A stretch of DNA of 58,227 nt from Planctomycetota bacterium (GCA_022566535.1 JADFIR010000016.1:1-58227), one strand, 5' to 3'. Counted from the stretch's first letter, positions 34,358-43,474 are shown. Numbers and translations: made by a program. Notes: generated by a model from the letters alone, not told the origin.

Positions 34358-34636
34358 ATGCTCCTTCTAGCCGAATTGGATCAGGTCCTTCACGATGTAT
34401 TGCGCAGTCCCTTCAGCATTCCCCTGGCCGCGATCATCTTCGGCTGCGGGGCGTGGATGGTCTGCAGCATCGGTTGTGCGATGTCCAGAGTGCTCGTTGC
34501 CCGAGGCAAGGAGCAGACCAAGCGCGAACTCGCCGCCTACGTGGCCGAGGGAACACTTGATCCCGATAAGGCGGCTGCCATTCTCGACGCTGGTCGGCCC
34601 GGGGCCGACGTCAAGGGTGAAGGCTGCCGCACGTAA
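34358..34636 (+). CDS. Small single-span membrane protein
   Basis: 92 residues from ATG 34358; a TTG at 34319 in frame is less likely. One hydrophobic helix ('FSIPLAAIIFGCGAWMVCSI') is followed by a charged cytoplasmic tail ('KEQTKRELAAYVAEGTLDPD') ending in Asp/Gly-rich text. This resembles small membrane proteins with a short SHOCT-like tail ('eGtldpdkAaaIL'). Function unknown. It may be co-transcribed with the ATPase 164 nt upstream. Confidence 0.6.
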   Translation: MLLLAELDQVLHDVLRSPFSIPLAAIIFGCGAWMVCSIGCAMSRVLVARGKEQTKRELAAYVAEGTLDPDKAAAILDAGRPGADVKGEGCRT

Positions 34637-34672
34637 GCGCTGCTGCCGGCTTGCCCGCCGTCGGGCGCTCCT

Positions 34673-34780
34673 CTATCCATCAGATTCTTCACGCAACCGT
34701 CTGATCGCCAACAGTTGCAGCAGCCCCTCGCGGTTCTTGGGCCGGCCTGCGATTTGCTCCAGTGGGCTGAGCTCAGACAT
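34673..34780 (-). pseudogene. Remnant of a nucleotidyltransferase-type gene, C-terminal end
   Basis: A 35-residue frame, ATG to TAG: 'SPLEQIAGRPKNREGLLQLL' then 'AIRRLREE'. The 'AGRPKDxE.L..L..LR' ending is familiar from nucleotidyltransferase-fold (AbiEii/MNT-like) proteins. Here only the tail remains, directly behind a few N-terminal residues, so an internal deletion is likely. It starts 7 nt after the stop of the upstream remnant, the usual spacing in such gene pairs. Assignment is from motif memory. Confidence 0.4.
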
Positions 34781-34787
34781 CGAAGGC

Positions 34788-34943
34788 TTACTCTGCGCGG
34801 CGTGTTTGCCGTTGGCGGTGCTGCCGGCCAAGCTGCATCAGGCGCAGCGCACCGCGGCGAGCCTGGTCGCCCTTACGCAGACGCTCGGCAGCGCTTAGGC
34901 GAAGATTCTCGCGGATCAGCGAGAGATCAACGCCATTTTCGTC
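34788..34943 (-). pseudogene. Remnant of the small partner gene of the nucleotidyltransferase
   Basis: Open frame reading 'DENGVDLSLIRENLRLSAAE' 'RLRKGDQARRGALRLMQLGR' and ending at TAA 34788. This has the look of the short proteins ('…NGVDLSLIRe.L.LtpaeRL…') that precede nucleotidyltransferase genes in many bacteria. There is no ATG, GTG or TTG start in frame before the upstream TGA, which is the stop of the aldolase gene, so the 5' end has been lost. The rest of the 367-bp gap 34637-35003 shows nothing else. Confidence 0.45.
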
Positions 34944-35003
34944 CTGCTCGGGGGAAGGGCGCAGCGGGCTTGCCGGACCTGAGATTGTCGGCGTCTGCTG
35001 GGG

Positions 35004-36041
35004 TCACGCTTCTGCACCGATGAGTTGCTTCTCCATCGCCTCGACGTACTTGCCGTAGCGGGCGGCGCCGTTGAGCTTCGCTCGATGATGGAAGGCCTGC
35101 TGGGCCCGCTGGATGTTGGCGGCATTGCCCCGCCACGTTTTCAGCGGCGGGTCCTGCAAAGCGCGGCCATATGAAAAACTCAACTGCCAGGGATGAACTT
35201 CGTCCAGGGCATTCATGGCGTTGAGGTTGGCGGTGGCCGTTTCGTTGGATTGCCCACCGGAGAGGAACACGATCCCAGGTACGGCCCCGGGTACAACGCG
35301 ACCAAGGCAGCGCACCGTCTCGCGAGCAACTTCCTCGACATTCGCTTGCTGTGGACAGGTCTTGCCCGACAGCACCATGTTGGGCTTCAGCAGCATCCGC
35401 TCGAGGACCACGCGATGCTCAAACAGCGAATTGAACACACTGTGCAGCGTCGCTGCGGTCGCTTCGAAGCACTGCTGGATGGTGTGATCACCGTCCATCA
35501 GAACCTCGGGCTCGACGATCGGAACCAGTCCCGCTTCCTGGGAGAGCGCGGCAAAGCGAGCCAGCGCCTCGGCGTTGGCGTCGATGCAGTAGTTGCTGGG
35601 GATGCCGTCGCCGATGGTGATGACCGCCCGCCACTTGGTGAAGTGTGCGCCCAGCTCACGATACTCCGTCAGCCGATCGCGCAGCCCGTCGAGGCCTTCG
35701 GTGATTTTCTCGCCTGCCGCGCCGGCCAGAGGCTTGGCGCCCATGTCCACCTTGATCCCCGGGAGGACGCCCTGGCGTTGGAGCACCTGCACGAAGGGTG
35801 TGCCGTCATCAGCCTTCTGGCGGATCGTCTCGTCAAACAAGATGACTCCACTGATGAATTCACTGATCGCCGGCGTCGTGAACAAGAGCTGGCGGTAGGC
35901 TCGGCGGTTGGACTCGCAAGATTCGACGTTGATGGTGTCGAATCGTTTCTTGATGGTGGGGAGGCTCTCATCCGCCGCCAGGATCCCCTTGCCCTTGGCG
36001 ACGATCGCCTTCGCGATGGATTCAAGGTCTCGTCCAGCCAT
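35004..36041 (-). CDS. Class I fructose-bisphosphate aldolase
   Basis: 345 residues, of the eukaryote-like class I type, cleaving fructose-1,6-bisphosphate in glycolysis. The Schiff-base Lys is K219 in 'LERMLLKPNMVLSGK'; 'KGILAADESLPTIKKRF' and 'GIVFLSGGQSNETATANLNA' are family blocks. Good ribosome site (GAGGAG) before ATG 36041. Cytoplasmic and metal-independent. A candidate promoter is at 36084-36112. Confidence 0.95.
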   Translation of the reverse strand: MAGRDLESIAKAIVAKGKGILAADESLPTIKKRFDTINVESCESNRRAYRQLLFTTPAISEFISGVILFDETIRQKADDGTPFVQVLQRQGVLPGIKVDMGAKPLAGAAGEKITEGLDGLRDRLTEYRELGAHFTKWRAVITIGDGIPSNYCIDANAEALARFAALSQEAGLVPIVEPEVLMDGDHTIQQCFEATAATLHSVFNSLFEHRVVLERMLLKPNMVLSGKTCPQQANVEEVARETVRCLGRVVPGAVPGIVFLSGGQSNETATANLNAMNALDEVHPWQLSFSYGRALQDPPLKTWRGNAANIQRAQQAFHHRAKLNGAARYGKYVEAMEKQLIGAEA

Positions 36042-36083
36042 GGGCTTTGCTCCTCAGATTGCAGCAGATCCCCTGTAACTCTA

Positions 36084-36112
36084 TTCATACCGATGACCGC
36101 CTGGCGAGCCAA
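36084..36112 (-). promoter_or_regulatory. Promoter candidate TTGGCT-N17-TATGAA for the aldolase
   Basis: On the minus strand, TTGGCT (36112-36107), 17 nt, TATGAA (36089-36084), 42 nt before ATG 36041 with a leader that has GAGGAG. Confidence 0.4.
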
Positions 36113-36211
36113 GACCAGATTGGGCCGCATCCGGGCGGCTTTCCGGACACAGCTCGAGCCACGCGGCTGCCGACGACACTCAACAGATCGCATCGGAGCC
36201 GGTGCGCTAGG

Positions 36212-36862
36212 CTACTTCTTGCGCTCGTAGGTGATCTCGATGACCTTGTAGTCATCGGCGGCGTGCAGATCGAAGATCTCGAAGACGTGCGTGTCGTCGT
36301 CGATGATCCGCGTGACGTACTTGACCATCCGCCCAACGACGCCAAGCATCGGTTCATCCATCTCGCCGTAGGACGTAAACACGGTACCGCTCGGATCGAC
36401 ACCACCCTTCATGGTGAGCAACGCTGTGCCCATGCTGTCGGCCCAGTACGCGACGTACATCTTGCGGTAGTTGTCGTATCCGGTGAGTCCGAGGTGGCTG
36501 ACGGGTACCGGTTTCATCGCGCCGGTCTCATCCGGCATCATGAACTCGCCCGTGGATTGCCTCATGATGTAACGCCCGTCCAGAACCCAGTTGACCTCGG
36601 CGGAGCCCTTTGTCTGGGTTGCAGGCGTACCCGGCCCACCCCACCATATCTTGGTCGTCGTGGTCCACGAGCCGACAAAGTGATTGAGCTTCTTGTGATG
36701 CTCGCCCGGCGTCATGGTGTCTTTCCAGGCCTTCATCATCGCCTGCATTTCTTCGGGCGACGGCGGCTGCATCCCACCCGAATCCTGTGAAAGCACCTGC
36801 GTGCTGAGCACAACAGAGACGGCACCAACAACAAATCCAAGTGCAAGGAGTCGAAGCTTCAT
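36212..36862 (-). CDS. Exported DUF1579 protein
   Basis: 216 residues from ATG 36862 behind GGAAGGG. Signal peptide 'MKLRLLALGFVVGAVSVVLS'. DUF1579 text: 'TPGEHHKKLNHFVGSWTTTT', 'WVLDGRYI', 'GLTGYDNYRKMYVAYWADSM'. This lipocalin-like domain of unknown function is common in planctomycetes. No partner can be named. Confidence 0.85.
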   Translation of the reverse strand: MKLRLLALGFVVGAVSVVLSTQVLSQDSGGMQPPSPEEMQAMMKAWKDTMTPGEHHKKLNHFVGSWTTTTKIWWGGPGTPATQTKGSAEVNWVLDGRYIMRQSTGEFMMPDETGAMKPVPVSHLGLTGYDNYRKMYVAYWADSMGTALLTMKGGVDPSGTVFTSYGEMDEPMLGVVGRMVKYVTRIIDDDTHVFEIFDLHAADDYKVIEITYERKK

Positions 36863-37319
36863 TGGTTTACCCTTCCCAAAGTTTCGGTTGCGCTCCTTCT
36901 GCCCTTCCCCACTGCTCAAATCGTACCCTGGAGCCGGCCGATGCTGGTACCCAAGATCATGACCTGACCTCAATACCCTACCGCCCGGCCGCCTCCCTGC
37001 CCAACGGTGCGGAGTTCGGCGAATGTGACCCCATGGCCGCGCTGAGGCAAGTTGTATTTTCCCCCCTGGCGGCGTCAGCCAAGAGCGAACCCGCTTGCTT
37101 GCCCAGGTTCTCCTCGATCTTCGCCACCCTAACAACACGAAAGATCGTGTGCTACCCCTTCACTTCTTGGTCGCAATCGTTCATCATATCAAAGAGCCAC
37201 ACCCCGGCGGATCCCTGCGCTGCGCCGAGAGGTGGCCGGACTGCGACGCTGGGTACTCAAATGAGGTGTTCGCGGGGATGGTGTCATGAGCGTACCCAGC
37301 CCGTTTCGGATGACCATCG
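36863..37319. other. Gene-free stretch between divergent genes
   Basis: 457 bp upstream of two divergent genes. No frame in it looks like protein. I see one small hairpin, ACACGA-aaga-TCGTGT at 37135-37150, and no convincing promoter hexamers. A 14-codon frame (37286-37330) overlaps the start of the FHA gene and could be a leader peptide, but I have no evidence that it is used. Confidence 0.5.
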
Positions 37320-38966
37320 ATGACCGTTGAGACATCGTCCCAATTGCTGCAGCTCGATCGCGTGTCCGGGCCGGCGATCGAATGCCCGCCGATCTCGCCG
37401 CAAGCGGGCGCGACACTCGGCCGGGCCACGGACTGTGAGATCGGCCTACCTGACCCCAGTGTGTCGCGGCGTCATGCGTCGATCATGCGGCGCGGCCAGC
37501 AATGGTTCATCACCGACCTGAAAAGCCACATCGGCACGACCCTGAACGCGATTCGCCTCACGCCCGGGCAATCGACTCCGCTGGCCGACCACGACCTACT
37601 CGCGGTTGGACCGTGGATCTTCACGATCGTGTTAGGCGAGACGCCAAGTCGAAAGTCGATCATGACTGAAGTCGGCACGCCCTCATCACAGCGGGTGGAA
37701 AGGGTGAGCCCCACCGAGCTGCAGCTGGCCTACCATCGTCTGAGCCTGCTCATCGACTGCGCTGCCCTGATCAACAGAGCCACCGATGAAAAAACCCTGG
37801 CCGACGCGCTGTTGCAATCGGCGCTGGAGGGCACAGGCTACCACCGCGCCTGCCTCATCCGCCCAGTCGGCGCCGGCGAGGAAATCGAGGTGCTCGGCTA
37901 TCTCAGCAGCGACGATGAGGGGTCGGACCGCTCATTCAGTCGCTCACTGGTGCGGATGGCCTCTTGCGGCGAACTGGCATGTTTGACCTCCAGCGCGCCG
38001 GTACCGATGGGGGCAAGCGTCGCGGCACTGCGGATCACCGATGCGATCTGCGCCCCGATCTATGTAGGATCGTCTATCAACGCGTACCTGTATCTGGACA
38101 ATCGCGGTGAAGAAGCGGCCGTCCAGCCGGACGCGGCCAGCTTCTGCCAAGCGATCGCCCGCGTGGGCGGCCTCTCGCTGGCAAACTTGAAGCGGGCGGA
38201 GCTTCAGCAACGCCAGGATCGGATCGTCTCGGAACTCGCCGCCGCGCGAGACGCCCAGGGGCTGATCATGCCGGACGAGCGGGGCACGGTCAACGCGCTG
38301 ACCTACGCCATGTGCATGCGGCCCGGGCGCTTCGTCGCCGGTGATCTCTTTGACGTGGTGGCGCTGGAAGCGGGCCGGGCTGCGGTGTGTCTGGGTGATG
38401 TGTGCGGTGAAGGGATCGGCGCCGCGGTACTCATGGCGTCGGTGCAGGCCCATCTCCACGCCACGCTGCTGCGATATGGCGAACCAGCCTCAGCACTGAA
38501 CGCGGTCAATCGTTATATCACCGAACGCTCAGCCCCGGACAAGTTCGTCTCCATGTGGGTCGGCGTGTTTGATCTGCCCCACGGCGTGTTGCGCTACGTT
38601 GACGCCGGCCACGGGCATTGGCTACACCGCCCGGCCGGCCAACTGCCGCAAAGGGTAAACCAGGGTGGGGGCATTCCCATCGGGATCGATTCGGCGTTCC
38701 GCTACCAAGCTCAGCTCCTGTCGATCGGCACAGGCGATCGGATCATCGTCTATAGCGACGGCATCGTCGAGCAGGTCTCAGCGGGCAGCGAACAGTTCGG
38801 CCTCAAGCGCATCCTTGAGACATTGAAGGACTGCCGCTCCGCCGACCAGGACATTGATGCGCTGTTCCAGGCCCTCGACAACTTCGCGCCCGGAGAGGAT
38901 CTCGCCGATGACACGACCATCGCGTCGATCGAGTGCGGTGCTACCGGAGGGAATGCCCAGCCTTAA
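37320..38966 (+). CDS. FHA-GAF-PP2C (SpoIIE-type) phosphatase
   Basis: 548 residues. FHA domain about 20-105 ('LGRATDCEIGLPDPSVSRRH'), which binds phosphothreonine; GAF-like region about 140-290; then a PP2C/SpoIIE phosphatase about 315-540 with metal-binding Asp residues in 'GRFVAGDLFDVVALEAG', 'VCLGDVCGEGIGAAVLMASV' and 'IIVYSDGIVEQ'. The order is that of signalling phosphatases that act in partner-switching or on Ser/Thr kinase targets. No kinase or anti-sigma gene is next to it. The start has no strong ribosome site. Confidence 0.88.
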   Translation: MTVETSSQLLQLDRVSGPAIECPPISPQAGATLGRATDCEIGLPDPSVSRRHASIMRRGQQWFITDLKSHIGTTLNAIRLTPGQSTPLADHDLLAVGPWIFTIVLGETPSRKSIMTEVGTPSSQRVERVSPTELQLAYHRLSLLIDCAALINRATDEKTLADALLQSALEGTGYHRACLIRPVGAGEEIEVLGYLSSDDEGSDRSFSRSLVRMASCGELACLTSSAPVPMGASVAALRITDAICAPIYVGSSINAYLYLDNRGEEAAVQPDAASFCQAIARVGGLSLANLKRAELQQRQDRIVSELAAARDAQGLIMPDERGTVNALTYAMCMRPGRFVAGDLFDVVALEAGRAAVCLGDVCGEGIGAAVLMASVQAHLHATLLRYGEPASALNAVNRYITERSAPDKFVSMWVGVFDLPHGVLRYVDAGHGHWLHRPAGQLPQRVNQGGGIPIGIDSAFRYQAQLLSIGTGDRIIVYSDGIVEQVSAGSEQFGLKRILETLKDCRSADQDIDALFQALDNFAPGEDLADDTTIASIECGATGGNAQP

Positions 38967-39078
38967 GTTGAACGAAAGTCCTCGCAGGGCGGAATGGGAA
39001 CGACCCGGTTGGGGTTTCGCTCAGTGCTTGGACAGTGGGCTTGCCTGCTTGACGCGCCCCGGCAAGCCTCTAGCCCGG

Positions 39079-40683
39079 TCAATATCCGACCGCCTGGCCG
39101 TCGCGTCGGAGGTCGCTGGCCCCGAAGTATCCGTCGCCAAGTTTGTAGATCGCCTGTCCGCCACCGTGGGCAACGGTGCGGGCATCGGCGATCGTGACAT
39201 CGTGGCCGCGACCTCGTAGGCCGTCGTACACGGCTGGGTCGAACCCAGGCTCGACGCTCACCTTCAACCCGCCGTCGATGCGCCAGCGGGGGGCGTCCAG
39301 CGCGGCCTGCGGGTTCTGGCCATAGTCCGCCAGCCGGATCATCACCTGAGCGTGGCCTTGGGGCTGCATGAACCCCCCCATCACGCCGAAGCTCATCAGC
39401 GGCTTGTGTTCGCCGCTTGCGGCTTCGCGGGTAACGAACCCAGGGATGATCGTGTGATACGGTCGCTTGCCGGGGCCGACCTGATTCGGGTGGCCGGCTT
39501 CGAGCGTGAAGCACGCCCCGCGGTTCTGCATGGCGATGCCGGTCCCCGGAATCACAATGCCCGACCCGAAGCCGGTATAGTTGGATTGGATGTAGGAGAC
39601 CATCGAGCCTTCGGCATCGGCGGCAGTCAGATACACCGTGCCGCCAGGCTTCGGCGTGCCATACTTCACCTCTTGCGCGCGGTCCGGCTCGATCAGGCTC
39701 GCCCGCTGAGCAAGATACTGCGGGTCAAGGAGTCGCTTGACACCCACCTCCATCGAGGCAGGATCGGCGATGTAGCGATAGGCATCGGCGAACGCCAGCT
39801 TCATCGCCTCAATCTGAAGATGCAGAGATTCAGCCGAATCGACCGGCAGGTTCTCAAACGAATGATGCCCGAGAATTCCAAGCGCCAGCAGCGCCGTGAG
39901 CCCCTGGCCGTTCGGTGGGATTTCGTGCAGGGAGTAACCACGATACTCGATCCGAATCGGCCGAACCCATTCGGGACGATGTGACGCGAGGTCATCAAGG
40001 GTGAGCTCTCCGCCGCCGGCCTTCGCATCTGCGGCTATGCGGTCGGCGAGGTCCCCGCGATAGAACGCTTCGCCATTGGTCTCGGCAATTTTCTGGAGAG
40101 TCGCGGCATGGTCCGGGCTCTTGAACAGCTCGCCGGCCCGCGGTGCTCGACCATCGGGGCAGAACGTCCGTTGGTACGGTTCGAACTCCTTGTAACGCTC
40201 GTGCCCTCGTGACCAGTAGTAGGCGGTCTGGGGAGAAACAAGGAAGCCGCGGCGGGCATACTGGATCGCCGGGTCGAAGAGCTTCTCGAACGGCAGCCCG
40301 CCGAAGCGCTGCGAAAGTTCGACCCACGCAGAGACGGCTCCCGGCACCGTCACCGGGTCCCACCCCAGCTGCGGCATTTCGGCCATGCCCTGGAAGCGAT
40401 CCGAGGTCAGGTTCTTGGGCGATCGGCCGGAGGCGTTGAGCCCATGAAGCCCACCGCCGGCCCAGACGAGTGCAAAGGCGTCGGAGCCTATGCCGTTGCT
40501 GGTCGGCTCGACGACGGTGAGCGCGATCGCCGCGGCCACGGCTGCATCGACCGCGTTGCCTCCCTGCTGAAGCATCCTCAACCCGGCCTGGGCCGCCAAC
40601 GGCTGCGAGGTGGCCACAAGGTTACGCGCCAGCACAGGCATCCGCTGCGAGGGGTAGGGCAGCGACCAGTCAAAATCGGCCAT
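39079..40683 (-). CDS. ggt: Gamma-glutamyltransferase family protein
   Basis: 534 residues from ATG 40683. Ntn-hydrolase proenzyme that cleaves gamma-glutamyl bonds. 'GLRMLQQGGNAVDAAVAAAI' and 'GIGSDAFALV' open the large subunit; self-cleavage occurs before the Thr of 'KPGGTVYLTAAD'; 'FGSGIVIPGTGIAMQNRGAC' follows. There is no signal peptide, so this may be a cytoplasmic member, as in the YwrD-type branch. A CCGCTTGCGG repeat is read in frame near residue 418 ('REAASGE'). Start has no Shine-Dalgarno. Confidence 0.92.
   Translation of the reverse strand: MADFDWSLPYPSQRMPVLARNLVATSQPLAAQAGLRMLQQGGNAVDAAVAAAIALTVVEPTSNGIGSDAFALVWAGGGLHGLNASGRSPKNLTSDRFQGMAEMPQLGWDPVTVPGAVSAWVELSQRFGGLPFEKLFDPAIQYARRGFLVSPQTAYYWSRGHERYKEFEPYQRTFCPDGRAPRAGELFKSPDHAATLQKIAETNGEAFYRGDLADRIAADAKAGGGELTLDDLASHRPEWVRPIRIEYRGYSLHEIPPNGQGLTALLALGILGHHSFENLPVDSAESLHLQIEAMKLAFADAYRYIADPASMEVGVKRLLDPQYLAQRASLIEPDRAQEVKYGTPKPGGTVYLTAADAEGSMVSYIQSNYTGFGSGIVIPGTGIAMQNRGACFTLEAGHPNQVGPGKRPYHTIIPGFVTREAASGEHKPLMSFGVMGGFMQPQGHAQVMIRLADYGQNPQAALDAPRWRIDGGLKVSVEPGFDPAVYDGLRGRGHDVTIADARTVAHGGGQAIYKLGDGYFGASDLRRDGQAVGY
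39413..39429. repeat. CCGCTTGCGG-type repeat inside ggt
   Basis: CCGCTTGCGGCTTCGCG, matching the copies in recQ (20171-20188) and before recQ (21800-21818). Translated as 'REAASGE' in a loop region. Confidence 0.65.
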
Positions 40684-41627
40684 GGCATCAGTGTATAGGG
40701 TGACCCTGGCCAGCCGCGACCTGAGGATCGCCGGCGGCGACGACCGGGGCCGCAGCGAACTTCGCCCCGACAACCCTCGCCCCAGTAGCCGAGGGTCCAG
40801 AGAGATTCCGAGATCACTCCGAAAGCGGGCTGACGCAGAGAACCAAGAGACCCCCGCGCTTGCGGGAGCCTCTTGTCGTCAGTCCAAGGATCGGGTCACC
40901 GAACCAAGCTACCCCGGCAGGCGGCGAAGGCCCACGACCTTCACCTTGAACTGAGCCACGGGCTTGAGAGGCCCCAAGACCCCTCAGCCCTGCGCCGGGT
41001 CAGGACACCGAATCTCCCGACCCGGTTGATACGTGGTTGCTCCTGCCACTTCCGCGGCGTTCCCAACCACGCCTGCCTGATGTCCGGCCCAGGGGGGACT
41101 GCGCCGAATCATCAAGCCATCGGTGCATTGCCCTCAGCCCGAGCCCATTCGTCGGACACTTCCAGTCGGCCGGAGCGTCCTTTCCGTGGCGGCCCGACGG
41201 GATTGCGCCCGGCCTCGGACAACACACCTGAGCCGCTCTGCACGACACAGCTCACCGGGCCCTTGCCCGGGTATTGGTTTGCCTCACCCGCCTCCGATCA
41301 CGTGCCTCGGCGCAGGTTCCGTTGACCGGAACCGAGTGCGACTGACCAATCGATTGCAAACCTAACACCCTGCCACACACATGCAAGAATCTTTTTGAGA
41401 TTGTGGACAAGCGGTGACCAAGCTGTCGTTTGCCTCTCTCGGCATCATGCGGTGAACTGCGAGCATCCTCTTCCTCCGATTGACCTGCCCAGCGGATCCG
41501 GCGACCCGAAGACGTGGGTGCTAGATCGACACTCCTATCATTACATCCGCCAGAGATTTCACTTGACACCATCCCGCCCTCGCCATCGAATACTTCAGCC
41601 CAATGAACGACGAGGATCGACACTGAT
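40684..41627. other. 944-bp gene-free stretch
   Basis: Between ggt and the PEGA-like gene. The open frames here have no protein-like composition. Structures seen: an imperfect 13-bp hairpin at about 40847-40876 and GGTTCCG-ttgac-CGGAACC at 41315-41333. None matches an RNA family I know; conserved cores of RNase P RNA, tmRNA and SRP RNA were looked for and not found. Confidence 0.5.
40690..40695 (-). promoter_or_regulatory. TACACT -10 element 6 nt before ggt start
   Basis: Minus strand reads TACACT-GATGCC-ATG (40683). No ribosome site. Confidence 0.5.
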
Positions 41628-42164
41628 ATGGAAGCGCACGGGAAGCCACGTCGCCGAACTCGATGGGTTGGCTGGGTCATCATCCCCGTGGCCGTGGTGG
41701 CCGTTGCAGCAAGCCTGTATTTCTATCCGGCGAATCAGGCCATCACCTTTACCATCCGCACCTCCTCAGGGGAGCCTGCCGATGTGTATCTCAACGGCGA
41801 GAAGGTGGGGCAAACCCCCCTGGAACTCTCCTACGAAGATCTCCAGGAGCGAGTCTTGGCGGAATTGGCCCCGGCGAGCTGGCCCATCGCTGGGTACCGC
41901 AGTGTCACCGCCAGGCTCAAGGACCTCGGCGGTCGACTCGAAACAGGCGTGATTCTTGCGCAGACCGATCAACAGGAGCAAACCTATCTCGTGCGAGAAA
42001 CAGACGCCGGACGGGTCGTTCTCGCCGGTGGCATTCGTCTGAAAGTCGTCGCCGCCGACGGTCGAACCGGCGTCAACGAGAGTGTCTCTGTCGTAACACC
42101 ATCAGTTCTCCTGAGCGGGAAGATTGCCTTCGAATGGAAGATTGATCTTCCGGCCCAGAAGTAG
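41628..42164 (+). CDS. Membrane-anchored PEGA-like domain protein
   Basis: 178 residues. One N-terminal membrane helix ('WVGWVIIPVAVVAVAASLYF') and then a beta-rich part with 'ADVYLNGEKVGQTPLEL', the PEGA-type motif found on cell-surface and signalling proteins. Role unknown. Probably inner membrane with the domain outside. Convergent with mnmA. Confidence 0.7.
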   Translation: MEAHGKPRRRTRWVGWVIIPVAVVAVAASLYFYPANQAITFTIRTSSGEPADVYLNGEKVGQTPLELSYEDLQERVLAELAPASWPIAGYRSVTARLKDLGGRLETGVILAQTDQQEQTYLVRETDAGRVVLAGGIRLKVVAADGRTGVNESVSVVTPSVLLSGKIAFEWKIDLPAQK

Positions 42165-42210
42165 CGAACGCTCCGATACCACCGAGACGAGCATCCCCGG
42201 CGTCCCACGG

Positions 42211-43386
42211 TCAGATTGCATGATCGATCCAGCCGCCGCAGAGGACCACATCGCCCCGATAGCAGACGACAGCCTGCCCGGGGGCAACCGCAAACTGCGG
42301 CTCGTCAAATCGCACCTCTATCTCATCGTCACCGCTTACGCGCACAGCGCCCGGCACCGGATCGGCGTTGTAGCGGATTTTCACCCCACACTTGATCCAG
42401 TCATCTTCAAGGCAGCGCTCGACGAACCAGTTGGTGTCGCGGGCCCGGCAACCTACAGACGACAGAGCCTGCTTTGAGCCGACGGTGATCGTGTTCGTCT
42501 GCGCATTCTTGTTCACGACGTAGAGGGGATGGCCGACGGCCACGCCGAGGCCGCGCCGCTGGCCGATGGTGAAGTGCTGATGGCCGCGATGCTCGCCCAG
42601 AACATTGCCCTCGCGATCGACGATCGTGCCGTTGCGCACGGCTTGGGGTGCTCGCCGCGCTACCAGCGCCGCGTAATCACCATCGGGAACAAAGCAAATC
42701 TCCTGCGAATCCGGCTTGTTGAAGACGGGAAGACCCAACTCCTCAGCGATCCGGCGAACCTGCGACTTGCGGTACTCGCCGATCGGCAACAGCATCTCTC
42801 GCAATCGATCCTGCGGCGTGCCGAACAGCACGTAGCTCTGATCCTTGTCATAATCGCGACCGCGCAGGAGTCTCGGCGTCTCATTCACCCTCTCCCTTGA
42901 AAAAGGAGAAGGAGTAATACGCGCGTAATGACCGGAGGCCACAAACTGGGCATCGATCTGCCGGGCGTAGGAATGCAGCTTGCCGAACTTCAGCCAGTCA
43001 TTGCAGCGAACGCATGGATTGGGGGTTCGGCCGGCGTTGTACTCCCCGACGAAGTAGTCGATGATCCGGCCGAAGTCCTTCTTGAAATTGCAGACGTAAA
43101 ACGGGATGCCGAGCTTGGCGGCAACGAGCCGGGCGTCGGCCGCGTCGTTGATCGAACAGCATCCCTGATGGCCGATTCGGATCCTTGACGGGTCGCAACC
43201 CGGGTCTTTGCTGCGCTGCGACGCGGCTTCATACGGCTCCAACTGTTCGACCGTTTCGCCGGGCGAGCCGAGACGCATGAAGCAACCGACGACCTCGTAG
43301 CCTTCTCGCACCAGCAGCGCCGCGGCGACAGAGGAATCCACACCGCCGGACATCGCCACCAGCACCTTGGGCTTGGGGGGGGGCAT
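42211..43386 (-). CDS. mnmA: tRNA-specific 2-thiouridylase MnmA
   Basis: 391 residues. Thiolates U34 of Lys, Glu and Gln tRNAs. PP-loop 'VLVAMSGGVDSSVAA', the first catalytic Cys in 'NPCVRCNDWLKFG', second Cys in 'SQEICFVPDGDYAAL' and 'VASGHYARI…KDQSYVLF'. Between GHYARI and KDQSY the protein reads 'TPSPFSRERVNETPRL', from a palindromic repeat kept in frame (42888-42914). This loop is variable in the family, so the enzyme may still work. The start has no Shine-Dalgarno. Confidence 0.95.
   Translation of the reverse strand: MPPPKPKVLVAMSGGVDSSVAAALLVREGYEVVGCFMRLGSPGETVEQLEPYEAASQRSKDPGCDPSRIRIGHQGCCSINDAADARLVAAKLGIPFYVCNFKKDFGRIIDYFVGEYNAGRTPNPCVRCNDWLKFGKLHSYARQIDAQFVASGHYARITPSPFSRERVNETPRLLRGRDYDKDQSYVLFGTPQDRLREMLLPIGEYRKSQVRRIAEELGLPVFNKPDSQEICFVPDGDYAALVARRAPQAVRNGTIVDREGNVLGEHRGHQHFTIGQRRGLGVAVGHPLYVVNKNAQTNTITVGSKQALSSVGCRARDTNWFVERCLEDDWIKCGVKIRYNADPVPGAVRVSGDDEIEVRFDEPQFAVAPGQAVVCYRGDVVLCGGWIDHAI
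42888..42914. repeat. Palindromic repeat inside mnmA
   Basis: Imperfect hairpin CCCTCTCCCTT…AAGGAGAAGGAG, related to 18826-18850 and read in the same frame (SPFSRERV). Confidence 0.75.
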
Positions 43387-43393
43387 CGCAGCG

Positions 43394-43399
43394 ATTGTA
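43394..43399 (-). promoter_or_regulatory. TACAAT -10 element 7 nt before mnmA start
   Basis: Minus strand reads TACAAT, CGCTGCG, ATG (43386). Confidence 0.5.
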
Positions 43400-43474
43400 G
43401 GAGGAAACGGCCTTCCCGGGAGACAGCGGTCGACCGTCGCTCGGCCGCCGGCTTCGGTTCGCCGCCAAAATCGC

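Noticed and set aside
40166..40186. T-loop-like text GGTTCGAA suggesting a tRNA
   Set aside because: It is inside the ggt reading frame and no acceptor or anticodon stem can be drawn.
40873..41325. 150-codon plus-strand frame in the large gene-free stretch
   Set aside because: Composition is rich in Pro, Arg and Ser without periodicity or domain text, and no ribosome site is present.
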